In this document: positions 11,515 to 22,321 of the stretch, in pieces
Position numbering within the stretch: position 1 is the first letter of the stretch
How the letters are laid out: every line of letters starts with the position of its first letter
Source of the DNA: Mortierella alpina
Taxonomy: Eukaryota; Mortierellomycota; Mortierellomycetes; Mortierellales; Mortierellaceae
DNA length: 64,000 bases
NCBI GenBank assembly: GCA_029449245.1
Contig: JANATF010000011.1
Span: 1,488,001 to 1,552,000, forward strand
Direction: 5' to 3'
Made by a program: the position numbers and the translations under genes
The notes under the pieces: model-generated
The model's input: the letters and a program-made list of their open reading frames with translations, nothing else
What the model was told of the DNA's origin: nothing
Database searches by the model: none

Positions 11515-14500
11515 GTTGCGTGGTTGGTGGTTTCGAGAGAAGAGGCGTGTAGCAGTTATGGTGATGGTTTTATAGTTCTTTCGCGAACGAGAGGGGGACG
11601 AGGGGGACGAGGAGCGGTGGTTCTTTGAGGAGAGAATGGCTGGAGGACTTTGGGTCAAAAGCAAGAGAGATAGGAAGCTGGTGCGTGCTGAGAGGTGGTG
11701 GTTACTGGTACAAGTGGTGGTCGAGTTGGATTTGGGAAGGGGAGAGATTTTTTTTGTTACGTGGGGGGGCGGACGGTGTCCTTTTATAACTCCTGGGCGC
11801 CTTGCGCACGAATGAATAGGCCGCCGACTGTATTGAATTGGCAAGAGCGGAAGGTGTTGTTCCGGCCGCAGCCAAGACTCTGTTGGCAATTCAGTTCGTC
11901 TCATTTTATTCCTTAGTGCTCAGTCATTGTATTGAAATTAGCATTACAATACTCTATCGCACACGGCCTTCCTCGATTGACGAGGAAAGCCTGGACGCGT
12001 CTCCTCAGTTGCCGCCGCGGCTAAAGCTCGTTTGACCCTTCAATTGACGCCTCGCCACTGTTTTTTTTTCCACGAGCAATTGAGCAATTGAAAAATTGAG
12101 ACGCCGCCTCAGTCTTGTCGGCCGTGTCACCCGGCTAGGGGCCAGCTTGCCGTCCTCACATCTGGGCCAATCCAAGCATTCATGTCGAATCAGTTTGTCA
12201 AGATGAGAGAGTCATCACCCCACATTGAGGAAACACGCCTCCATCTGGAACTTTCAGAATTAATCCGCGTTGTCGACAGGATAATAGCGCAACGGACCGC
12301 TCATGGCGTACATTGTTTGCCCAGAGACGCCCTTATCAACCCCCGTCTACTCCTCGGCATAAAGCAGCCGGTTTTGCGGACAGGGCTGGGCCAAAAAAAA
12401 ATTTGGCTGCGGCCAAGAAAAAAAAGAAGAAAAAGAACCGAAGAAGGTAATTAAGAATTCTCCACATCCATCGGTGACAAAAATAGTAATTATCCCTGTT
12501 CACCAGCCCAACAATTCGCTCCTCAAAACGTGTTGTTCTGTTGGTGGATGAAGCACAGAAAAAAGGCTGCGTATCCCTTGGCTGTGAGACGCACTGTGTA
12601 TCGCCGTTCAACGACAGGCGATAAAAATACGAACAGAGCCAGGGCCCACCTCGTTCTCATGTAACATAATTAAAAGCTTCGCTCTACCCTTCGGCCTACT
12701 GTTAACGTCCAAACCCACACCTAACATCGAGAGATAAAACGGCCACTGCTAGTGCATGCATGGCGAGAGAGAGGAGCAACAAACTCGCTTGTCTACTTTC
12801 TACTCCTCCTCTTCACCCTTGGTCGCGTCTCGCCTCCCAAACACGCCCCTTCTTTCAATGATCGTTGCTCACGCCTATTGTTGTTGAAACGTGAGGAGCT
12901 GCGGGAGCTGAAGGATACCAGTTTGTTGTCGTGGGTGTATCCCAGCTGGAAAGAGACAAGCAATTGCCGTTCATGCAGCAACCAAGACGGTGGGGTCCTG
13001 GGACACAACAGAAAATGCTCCGACCTCCCATAATGAGTATAAAAAAAGAGGTCTAGTGCGCTTCTACTCCTCATCTTTATCTTTTCCCTCGCAGTACCTC
13101 CTGCCGCTGTTAGTCTCGCTCGTCCTCCCCTCTATGCCCTCACTCCTTTCATACAGGCGGGTTTCGCATCGCATGCTTGGATTTCCAAACGCATGCATGC
13201 GTGCAATGATAAACAAGAATACTGTCTAGTCTGTGTAGGGTGTTGAAAGGCGAGAGGGGATAATGAAAAGAGAAACAGTCGAGAGCAGGTACAAGTGGGC
13301 GACAGCATTTGTCCCATGAGGGCAACCTTCCCCCCTAAAGCACGGTCTCGATGGAGTCATTTGCCCAGGAGGCAAGGCAGCTATCCTTGACGCGACTACC
13401 CGTCAAGTGGATTTGGATCAACAGAGATAACCCTTGCCCCTGTGAAGAAAGACACACAGGCCAGGCCGTTCGACGGACAGTAGTGCAGACTTACCCAAAA
13501 GATTAGAGTGCCGATGACGAGTTTTGCTATCCTGGCGCACAACATTCCAGTCGGGGACCAAAGAGGTCGAAACTTTATCTGTCATCCCGAGACCTACTTC
13601 TTCGGATGTGGCCCCATGTCGATCCTCAAGCGGAAAAACAGTCGATGCCTTTGAGACCTTCGGATGGAAAGCGCTCCACTTTTCCGCTTTCCTCCACCAA
13701 GGTATGGTACAAACACATACGCGTGGCTGGCATCACTGCCAGCAAAGCGTCACCGTCGACCGACGCGATTGTCAAACTGACACCAAACTATCTCTCTTTT
13801 TCTCTACGCGTGCATCTAGTCTATGCAACATGGGCCATCGCTCATCGAAGAGTCGGCCGTCTGCATCCTGCTGTCAAGGATAAACAATTCAAGGTGCCGC
13901 ATGCGCTTGCGGACCGAAACGTTACGCGTGTTCAAAAAAATACGCTTCATCATTCTTCTTCCAGAGGCAGCTCCGGTTCCGCTTACAATTTCGGCTACCC
14001 CGCCAACCCCTTGGGTATTTTGAGGTTGACAAAATCACGTTGATGATTGCTGCAGATGTTTGTCCGCCCATGCTCCATTTGGACTTCGGCCGCCTTCTTG
14101 TTTTACACTTTGCTTATCTCTAATCCATCCTGACCATCTCCTCTCGCCAATGGCTCCCATGGCCGAGCACTATACAACCATTGCCTGACCATGTCCGCAT
14201 TAAAAAAACACGCGATGGCCGAAAAGGCGATCCAGGCATTTGGAGGTATCATAAGCGGCATATAGACATTGGAGCATCCTCGAGTTGCTGCTCACCATTA
14301 TGGTTTGCATGATTTCGAGACAAAAACAAAGATCTACCATGTCGCCTTTCTGGTTGTGAAGCCTGGAGTTCGAAAAAAAAATGTACATGCACCATCGCTC
14401 CAGCCGTTTGTTTGATTTTTTTTTTTACATCCGTTATCCATTCACTCTGCTATGCCCCCACGCTTGCAAACCCCCCTCCCGTTTTTTTCCAACTTTCTTT

Positions 14501-16948
14501 GTCGTTTAATTGCGGAATACAATACGAACATTCAGTAATTGACCAGCTCACACACATGCAATGCTGTCTTGTCAAACACACTCTCCTTCCACCGTGTTGT
14601 GTTGTTTGCCTCTGTCTTTCTTTTCTCTCTCTTTTGCTCGCATCTTGTCCCCTCTGAGTCTGCATGAACTGAACCTATTTCCTTTTCCTTTGATCCTTAC
14701 TTTCCTGCCTCGCCTGCTCAGGTTCTTGAGCTCAGTCAATTAAATTTTCAACGTACATGCGTATCTACCACTCACACCTTTGCCTGACCATGCACGCAGG
14801 CGCAGATCGATAAAGAGCCATTGTGTACGTGCAGGGAAACCCAACTGGTGTTTTCTTGAACCATGCTGGAAAACCAAAAAGCAGGAGAGACTAGAAGGAC
14901 TTTTTTTCTTGGTCTGTGCTGTTCGGCGGCGGTGTGCTACTAAGGATCTGCCTCCTGGGTGATCTTATTCCTGCACAAGGCGTGGATCACTGTGCGGAGT
15001 GGTCAATTAAGAGTGAGAATCAAGGCAGGATCCTGCCTCAGTTGAACATTGCAGTGGCCGAAAGAGTGAGCGAATGAGAGCGAGAAAAAAGCAGGGGGCA
15101 GCGACTTGGCGGTTTGGCGAGCAGCGAGGGCTAGGATGTTCCTCCGGAGAATGCGGGTCACGTTTACAAAGTAGAAAAGAAATGGCGCACGACGACAGAC
15201 GAAAAAAGGGCGGACATGGTCTGCGGATGTATAGACAGACAAAAAAAAAAAAGGAGCCCTCGGAGAGCATGCTGAGGAAGATCACCTTTTGCCAGTCGAC
15301 TATGCCTGACTGATCACAGCCCGAAAAAAAATGCATAGCCCAAAGGCAAACACTTGGGAGGGCGACTCTTGCATCAAACGACATAACTTGCACGGACAGG
15401 ACGGGCTGCTGACTGACAGCCAAGGGCTTTCTATTCCTGACTAGGCATACAGTTCAATGGAGGGCTTTCTTCCTTTTTCGCTATCTTATGCATGTTCAGC
15501 CTGGGGATGGAGGAGGAGGTAGCATCAAACAGTCAAATGGATTGGCCGTCAAACAGGTTCTATCCGTTGATGGCGAGCAAACAAGTATTGACGCGAGTGG
15601 TCGACATCCATGACCAAGGTGTACCAACACGCCGGCATGCTTGAAAAGGTAGTAAGCGGACGAGAGCACGAAAAAAAAAGTGAGCAGCAAGCACTCACAC
15701 CAACACGCACACACGCACACACGCATAAAAGTCGGAGCACAGGACGAAAAACACGGACACATGGGTACAGTAGCTGGGTTCCGGAAGAAAGAAACGCAAC
15801 TCCAGGGTCCGCAGCTGTTTATGGGAATAATAGGACCAGGGATGGGAACAGCGACAAAAAGGGCAAAAAATATAGTCTGCGCAAACGCAAACACTGCGGC
15901 AGAATTCAATTGAAGTGAGGGCATACAGGATGTACCGCGTGTTCAAAGCCAAGAAAAAGGGTTCTTCCTGCTGGTCCGCGGACAATTTTTTCTTTTCATC
16001 CATGAACGGAGAGCACAAGGTATCCTGGTTTGACAAACACAAGGTCAATCGAACGCGCAGGACATCAGGCCTGCTGAACGGGCCTTTTGTCGTTGTTAAC
16101 CATTTCGGAGGATAAGAGGGCAATTGGCGATATGACGACAAGGTACAGGATAATTGTGTTTCCGGCAAAACGTGCTGCCACGATGTCTCTTTGTGGCTCT
16201 ACCAAAAGAGGAAATTGAGGGATGAAGAGCGGCAGCGGATGATCAAAAGCCGGATGTATTTCACGTTTACCTTGTCTTTGGGCAATCGCGTGGCTGATGG
16301 CGCGATGATTATTAATTTTTTGAAGGGAGCGAACAAGCAAGAGAAAGAGGAGAGAGTCTCAAAGATAAAAAAAGGAAGGGAGGGACCTTGCTTCGCCCAC
16401 GCTCTAAATCAGCGCGGATGAACCATGACACAAAAAAAAGGGTGAAAGGTAAGTGGTCCATCATGCGCCCTTTCCGGAACTGTGCGTACGAAGAGAAGAG
16501 GCGCAAACGTGCATCAGGTATCCCATGCGGCGTTTTTATAAAGCTCTTGCTATTTACGCGGTCGCGCGTAGTTTCGCGAAAGCGCACCTCCATCCTCTTT
16601 GATTGCTTAAAAATCAAGAAAGGCTCAAAAGTTGCGCTGAGGGGAGTTGTCTTAGTGGCTTTGGCATCCGCCATGCCAGCCGTGCCTTGGAATGCCATGG
16701 CTGTGCATGAAAATGCAGCGACTTGCATGTAACTGAAAAAACAAGAGATGAGACGCGTGGCGAATCTTAATGGTATGTATCGTTTGATTTTCTTTTTTAA
16801 TTGTTCAAACCTCGCTTTCACACTCCTTGAAACAACTATCAAAAGACCTGCTCTTGATCTTGATCAAAGCGCATGGTAGGTGGCACCTTGCATGTATGTA
16901 CTGTTGGTCTATACTCATGCAAGATGATAGCGGCAGAGCGGAGCTATT
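11515..16948. other. 5.4 kb gene-poor spacer
   Basis: Holds the promoter of the response regulator at its left end; otherwise no gene is supported. Homopolymers are frequent (e.g. 12415-12440, 14415-14425, 15241-15252). The most gene-like spot is 13335-14043: a minus-strand pair of short frames joined by a good 55-nt intron, and a plus-strand frame interrupted by one stop. Both are reported as findings because neither has a recognised domain. A CA-rich microsatellite lies near 15700-15725. Confidence 0.5.
11781..11788 (-). promoter_or_regulatory. TATA box of the response regulator gene
   Basis: TATAAAAG on the minus strand, about 270 nt upstream of the chosen ATG. This implies a 5' leader of roughly 200-240 nt and argues against translation from the upstream in-frame codons. 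Confidence 0.55.
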
Positions 16949-17774
16949 TTACTTGGGAGGCAAGACGTTCTGGGGGAAGGCGCCCATCATGTTACCAGGA
17001 GCAGCGTAGTTGCAGATGTAGATGGTCCAGTTAGAGTTGGGGCAGAACTTCTTGGCGCAGCCAACGGTCTTGGTGCCCTTCCACACAACCTGAGTGAAAT
17101 GGCCGGTCTTCATAGAGAAACCGGGGTTGCCATATTGGTAGAACTTGACCTCGCTGTACCAGCCATCAATGACGGCCTTGAAGTCCTTGTAGCCGGCAGC
17201 AAGGTTCTCTCCGAACTGATAATGGATCAGAAATGAAAAAAAAGAACACAGTTGGTACAAGGACTTTAAAAAAGGGTGTTCATCGCCAATATTCAGTTTT
17301 CTTTACCTTTCCACCGCTGTGCTTGAACTGGCACGCCTGAATCCAGTTGTTGCCAAAGTTGGCAGCCTCGTTGTTCCAGGTCAATGGAGGAGCCTGGTGC
17401 TTAGCACGGTGCTTGTTGTGGGTATCCAAAATAAGCTGCTGCTCCTTGGTCAGCAGGGAAGGCTTCTTAGCTGGCTTCTTAACTGGCTTGGTGGGCTTCT
17501 TGGTGGGCTTCTTGGTAGGCTTCTTGGTAGGCTTCTTAGGCTTCTTGAGCTCAGCACGACGGAGCAACGATCCGCTGTCGTTGGTGGCGGGGAGAGAGAG
17601 GATGTCGACGTTGGCCTCCTCTGAGAGGTCAGCAGCCTCGATGTGCTCGTAAGCATCAACGGCGCTGTACTGCTCGTATTCAGCGATCGAGCGAGGCTCG
17701 GTCGAGACCTGAGCAGAGGTCGTGCAAGCGAGGATGGCAACGCTGGCCAAGAGGAAGGTGGTGAATTTAACCAT
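16949..17774 (-). CDS. Secreted CAP-superfamily (PR-1/Pry-like) protein
   Basis: Two exons, 17307-17774 and 16949-17215, with an 87-nt intron between GTAAAG and ...ATCAG; 244 residues. Residues 1-21 are a clear signal peptide (hydrophobic, ending ACTTSA). Residues 77-106 are a Lys-Pro-Thr linker built from KKPT repeats. Residues 108-244 are a CAP (SCP/PR-1) domain with HNKHR, the HFTQVVWKGT signature, GCA and the ICNYAAPGN strand. Fungal Pry-type CAP proteins are secreted and bind sterols or fatty acids; which ligand applies here is unknown. A dibasic RR at 72-73 just before the linker could be a Kex2-type site. The linker is encoded by near-identical 12-base units, so its length may vary between strains. 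The next in-frame codons upstream of the ATG run into the TATA-containing promoter. Confidence 0.9.
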
Positions 17775-17972
17775 GATTGAGATTGGTGATCGGTTGATGG
17801 GTTATGAGGTTGGATGCTTAAGTGTGTGGTGGTGGCAGTGGTGGGGGTATCGTTCAGAGTGCGGATTTGTACAGATGAGAATGCTGCTACAGCGTGTGGT
17901 GGTCGTAACGTTGGTTGTTGGTTGAGGAGTGAGAGAGTGACAAAGTTCTAAGAGGCACGGGAGATGGGCGGT

Positions 17973-17980
17973 CTTTTATA
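17973..17980 (-). promoter_or_regulatory. TATA box of the CAP-protein gene
   Basis: TATAAAAG on the minus strand, about 200 nt upstream of the ATG at 17774. Confidence 0.6.
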
Positions 17981-20514
17981 CTCACTGTTCCTGCAGTGGC
18001 GCTAATTCGCCGGTTACCAGGGTGCGTGCAACAACAATGAATGAGGAATGAATCAGGGGTCGACTGTGCCTGAGATCTTGCGAGCCGCCTGTCATCAAAC
18101 AGCGAGTGAGAGAGCGAGAAAACTGAGAGCCTCGATTGTGTAAATTACTTCATTTATTGTTGTGTGCGTCCACAATGCTCTAATCATCATGGAGACCTAG
18201 AAGAAGCGCATTCTCTTTTTCAAACGCCGAGAATGTCGCAGGGCAACCGCAGTGGGGTGGTGCAGCAACATGGAACCAGAGGAAGCCCCGAAAAAAAACG
18301 CGGTCTTGATAATGTACAACTTTGACTATATCACGAAGAACGTGGTTGCACTGTACATGATCTCACACATGCGCTGTAAATGATGGCAATCTACTAGAGA
18401 GATGAAGCGCCACTTACCTCCCCGTCTGCAAGAAGTACAATACATGAAAGTGTACACATGCACCGGAAAGGTTCATTCTGGCGCCATTCGCGACAACACG
18501 AGGCAAGTTAGAAAAGAACAGGGAGACAGAGGGTACAGTGCAGAGGACATTTAACAATTTATGATTCAGTTCAAAGGAACCCGCTAAGGTTGATGGTTCA
18601 GTTCCTAACTATGGTGCTATGGAGGAGCAGTCGAATCGTGGTTCTATAGGAGCTAAACTATGTGCCTGTGAGGGCGGGTGCAGAGGACGAAATGTGTTTT
18701 CATGGAGACCAGGGTCCAGTCAACACCGTTTGTGTACCCGCATGTCTAATATGACCACAAATTGGATGCTTGAGTTACCATGGTCGCTGTTGATCATCAT
18801 GTGTGCGGTGCCTCCATGGTTCGTTGTGGATGATTGGGCGTTGAGGAACTGTACAGTAACGCCGCGTACTTGAGCTGCATTGTGCATAAACTTCTGCAAA
18901 GAACGAAACGAACGTCGGTCGCGTACTTTAGACATGGTACAAGACCCTGGTCTCGCCATGCTCCTAAAAGCTCTTGTTGTGGCAATGTGCTTCCATTGCA
19001 ATATACATCTGAGCAGATAATATTTCCGTTCCAGCGTGGTGCCCAACTCCTTCTCCACAGGTCAATTGCACCAGCAATAACGGAGTTTGTTCATGAGAGA
19101 CCGGTCACTTTCATCGCGATCACACTAGTAGCAATCTTAATTATCTTCCTGAAGGTACAGTACCAACCATCCTTTCATTCCCACAACAACACAGGTCCGC
19201 AGTTGTGCCATCCTGCTATCAGAAAGCCCGATATGATATATGATGTAGCTGCGCCCTAGACCGTCAGTACGGGGTTGGCACAATTAAGGTGGAGCAACCA
19301 TGGTGAGACGTTTATTGCTATACGTAAACCGGATGCTAAAACGTAAAGCTATCGAGCGGTAAGACACCAAGCGCAGTGAAGATACCGGCAATTATGTCTA
19401 GGAGGCATCCCCCTGTTTTTGTGCATGGAACGTCTACAAAGAGCTACATGTACAATGGTACAATACAGACGCTGTAATCAGATGGAACAAAAAGTATCCG
19501 CGACGTTTTCGAGGGCACGCAAAGGTGCATTATGTGACAATGCCGTGGAGAAATATCAACATGATAAGCGTCGCGCTTGTAGATTGCTTGGTTCTGCTGA
19601 CAGCCGTGGGATTGTACCGCACAGAGTAGTTTCTCAGATGATGACTGGCTGTGTGGTGAGTGCCGGAAGTGTGAAAAAAAATGGGTTCAATTTGCGGGCA
19701 AGAACAAATTTCAAGGTGGAGAGGAGCCCTCTTCCTGTTGAGCACATCACACGGCCGTAAGGCAGAAGGTACCAATCACAATTCCACTAGCTATTGTGAA
19801 GATAGCGCAGACCCTGAGAGTCCTATGGCGCGAGAACAGCCATAAGGATACAAAGGACCATAGCTTAAAGACAATTGAGAGTTCACACCCGGCTTGACTT
19901 GAACAAACACCACCTGCTTGAAGGGATGGGGTTTAGAGCCATGCGGGTTCCGTTGACCCTGCGATCTTTGGTCGGTGTCCAACACACATGTCTGAAAAGG
20001 GCACATGGATGCCACTCCTTTTCAAGGGCGTGCCGTGGCAATATTGAGAAGTGACCGCAGGTGACCAAGTGACTAAGCAACACGGAAGCCGTAGACAGGC
20101 GAGTGATCATGCATCGGGATCGCGAGCTGCTGTGAATGTTTGCGGAGAACCTTTGTTGATGCTAACTATGCAGTAAAAGGTAGAACGCGGGGAGACTGGG
20201 TGAGTAGGAGGTGGGGAAGGGGGTACATGAATGCTAACAACGAGGTCGTTTGTTTTTTATTTTCACGCTCAATGCACCTGACATTGGTCAACAGGCATTG
20301 GTGGGAGGAAGGTGAGCATCCCAGGATGGATCGTGGGTGATGACAGATAATGGCCAGCGCAGGACAAAGTGCATCCATGACATGAACAAAACGAGGGTGC
20401 GATAGGTGCGATAGGTGAAATGATTGCTGTCAGAGTGGGTCCAAGACAGAGCTCGCGAGGGCACGATAATTTTGCGGAGGAATGGGAGTTGGAGCGTGCA
20501 CGCACGAAGCGTCC

Positions 20515-20522
20515 TTTAAATA
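20515..20522 (+). promoter_or_regulatory. TATA-like box of the Nudix gene
   Basis: TTTAAATA, 160 nt upstream of the ATG at 20682, followed by a C/T-rich leader. Confidence 0.45.
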
Positions 20523-20681
20523 GCGTCGCCATAGTCCGGCAGCAGGAGGCCGGTTTGTGTTTCCCGTTCTCCTCACTCTTCTTGTCGTGTTCATAACCAC
20601 CGCCTTCGCCATTCACTCTCCATCTCATCGCTGGAATCTCATCTGCCAATCCTTCTTTCTAATTCTGAACCGAACACTTCA

Positions 20682-22124
20682 ATGTCATCGTTTCTATTGC
20701 CTGCGAGCAGCCGCTGCCCACAGCGGTCCATGCTTGCCCACTTTGTCACACCGCGCGGAACCACCTCTGCACCTAAAGCCAGGGCGACATCCACCATGAC
20801 ATCCAGACCACAGACTTTGCTCACTTCCCAGCAAGACAGCTATTCCGCCGGATCTTCGTCCTTCTTTGCCTCTCAGCCATTCCTCCTCAGCGCGACGACT
20901 AGCCATTCAGATACAAAGATTTTTGCGCCCCAGTATCAACAGCATACTCCCTTGCCCTTCCAATACCAGAACCAGCTTCCTTACAATGCGCCACCAGCTC
21001 CCAGACCGTCGTCATCACCACAACCACAGGTTTATCCATCTCACCAGCAGCGAATCAAGCGACAGCCGTCCCTGAAATATGCGTCCTACGCTTCAAGGAC
21101 CATTCCCCCAATGATGACGCCCGCACCTCAGTCCACGATCCAATTCGATAGAGCGTTCCTGGATCTGGCCAAGAGGCGACTGGCAGGGGAGAGGCATGTG
21201 GCAAGTCATCACTTTGACTACTGTAAGGACAAACCGCTGCGCGAGGCTGCTGTCTGCATGGTGAGAAACTCAAACTGCGTTTGTAAGAAAGAAAAAAAAA
21301 ATTCAGGGCAGTGTTCTGATCCAGTCATTTTTTTTTTTTGGTCGCAGCCTCTCTGCATCGTCCAGGGTGTCCCGAGCGTCCTCTTCACTGTCCGCTCCAG
21401 CAAATTGCGTAACCATCGAGGAGAATGCAGGTACGAACGTCTCACCTGCGGATATGATTGAGATCCAGCGGCGACATGGAGCGTACCTCTAACAAAGTAG
21501 AAAGAAAAAATAGACCTGAGCAGTGCTCACGCATTCCAAATATCTTCATTCCCTAACCTTCCTTACCTATTTGTTACTCGCCACTCTTTTTTTTTCTCTC
21601 TCTCTCTCGACAGCTTCCCAGGCGGGAAACGCGACCCCACAGATAAAAGCTGCCTTGCCACCGCGCTGCGGGAAATGCAAGAGGAGGTCTCTATCCCCCC
21701 CACAGATGTCGAGATCCTGGGTGAATATGCACCCATGCCCAACAAGGACTGCACCATGCGCGTCCAACCCTTTGTCGGTTTTATCCGCACGCCCATCGAC
21801 GACATTTCCAACATTCGGTTCAATCCAGACGAGGTCCAAAAGGTCTTTACCATCCCCATTGAAGATCTGCTTGACCCACAGAAACGCAAGAACTTGGTCC
21901 GATTCCGGGACTCCAAATACATGTATCCAGTCTGGCATGTAGAACAGGAGGATTGCACCGTATGGGGTCTAACGGCGTTCATCCTCGATGGCGTGCTTAG
22001 GAGAATGGCGAACCAGGGTCCTGTGGGAGCCATGGTCTGCCCAGAAGGTGCCAACATCCAGAGATATAAACCTCCTCCTGCTAATCCAGACGCGCCATCC
22101 CCTTCAGTCCAAGTCTCTGTTTAG
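20682..22124 (+). CDS. Nudix hydrolase, CoA-diphosphatase type
   Basis: Three exons: 20682-21260, 21348-21430 and 21614-22124; 390 residues with matching phases. The Nudix box spans exons 2-3: FPGGKRDPTDKS followed by ALREMQEEVSI, with the catalytic REXXEE core intact. Just upstream, SVLFTVRSSKLRNHRGE matches the extra CoA-pyrophosphatase signature of the Pcd1/NUDT7/NUDT8 group, which splits CoA and acyl-CoAs into phosphopantetheine and 3',5'-ADP. The first 160 residues are a long Pro/Gln/Ser-rich, Arg-containing extension with few acidic residues. It could include a mitochondrial presequence, as in NUDT8. The C-terminus (VQVSV) is not a peroxisomal PTS1. Convergent with ribonucleotide reductase, only 197 nt apart. 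Confidence 0.87.
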
Positions 22125-22146
22125 GTTCGTGGACGCGCGCGAGTGA

Positions 22147-22152
22147 AATAAA
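22147..22152 (+). terminator. Putative polyadenylation signal, Nudix gene
   Basis: AATAAA 22 nt after the stop codon, followed by a T-rich stretch. Confidence 0.4.
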
Positions 22153-22321
22153 CTGTTGGACTTTTTTTTGTTTCGTATTGCACGATATGACTGATTAAAA
22201 TAGAGGGGAGAACTACAAATACAACGTAAAAGGGGTGGAGGGTGAAAGCGCAAAGAGTGTGTTGCATAGTTGCTTGCGCAGGAACGGTGATGGTGGTGCG
22301 ATATTCCTGGAACCTTTTGCT

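Larger units (their letters stand above)
17775..20681. other. 2.9 kb spacer with divergent promoters
   Basis: Contains the promoter of the CAP gene (minus) at the left and of the Nudix gene (plus) at the right. Between them I see no supportable gene. GTAC-containing short palindromes are noticeable between about 18340 and 19460. A short spliced-looking frame near 18360-18470 (minus) encodes fewer than 30 residues and is not called. Confidence 0.5.

Noticed and set aside
16388-16732. 114-codon plus-strand frame with a GTAAGT/CATCAG pair inside
   Set aside because: The frame is open with or without the intron, and the residues show no domain; not enough to call a gene.
18360-18470. Minus-strand ATG followed by a consensus GTAAGT donor
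   Set aside because: The best spliced product is under 30 residues with a 44-nt intron; too short to support.
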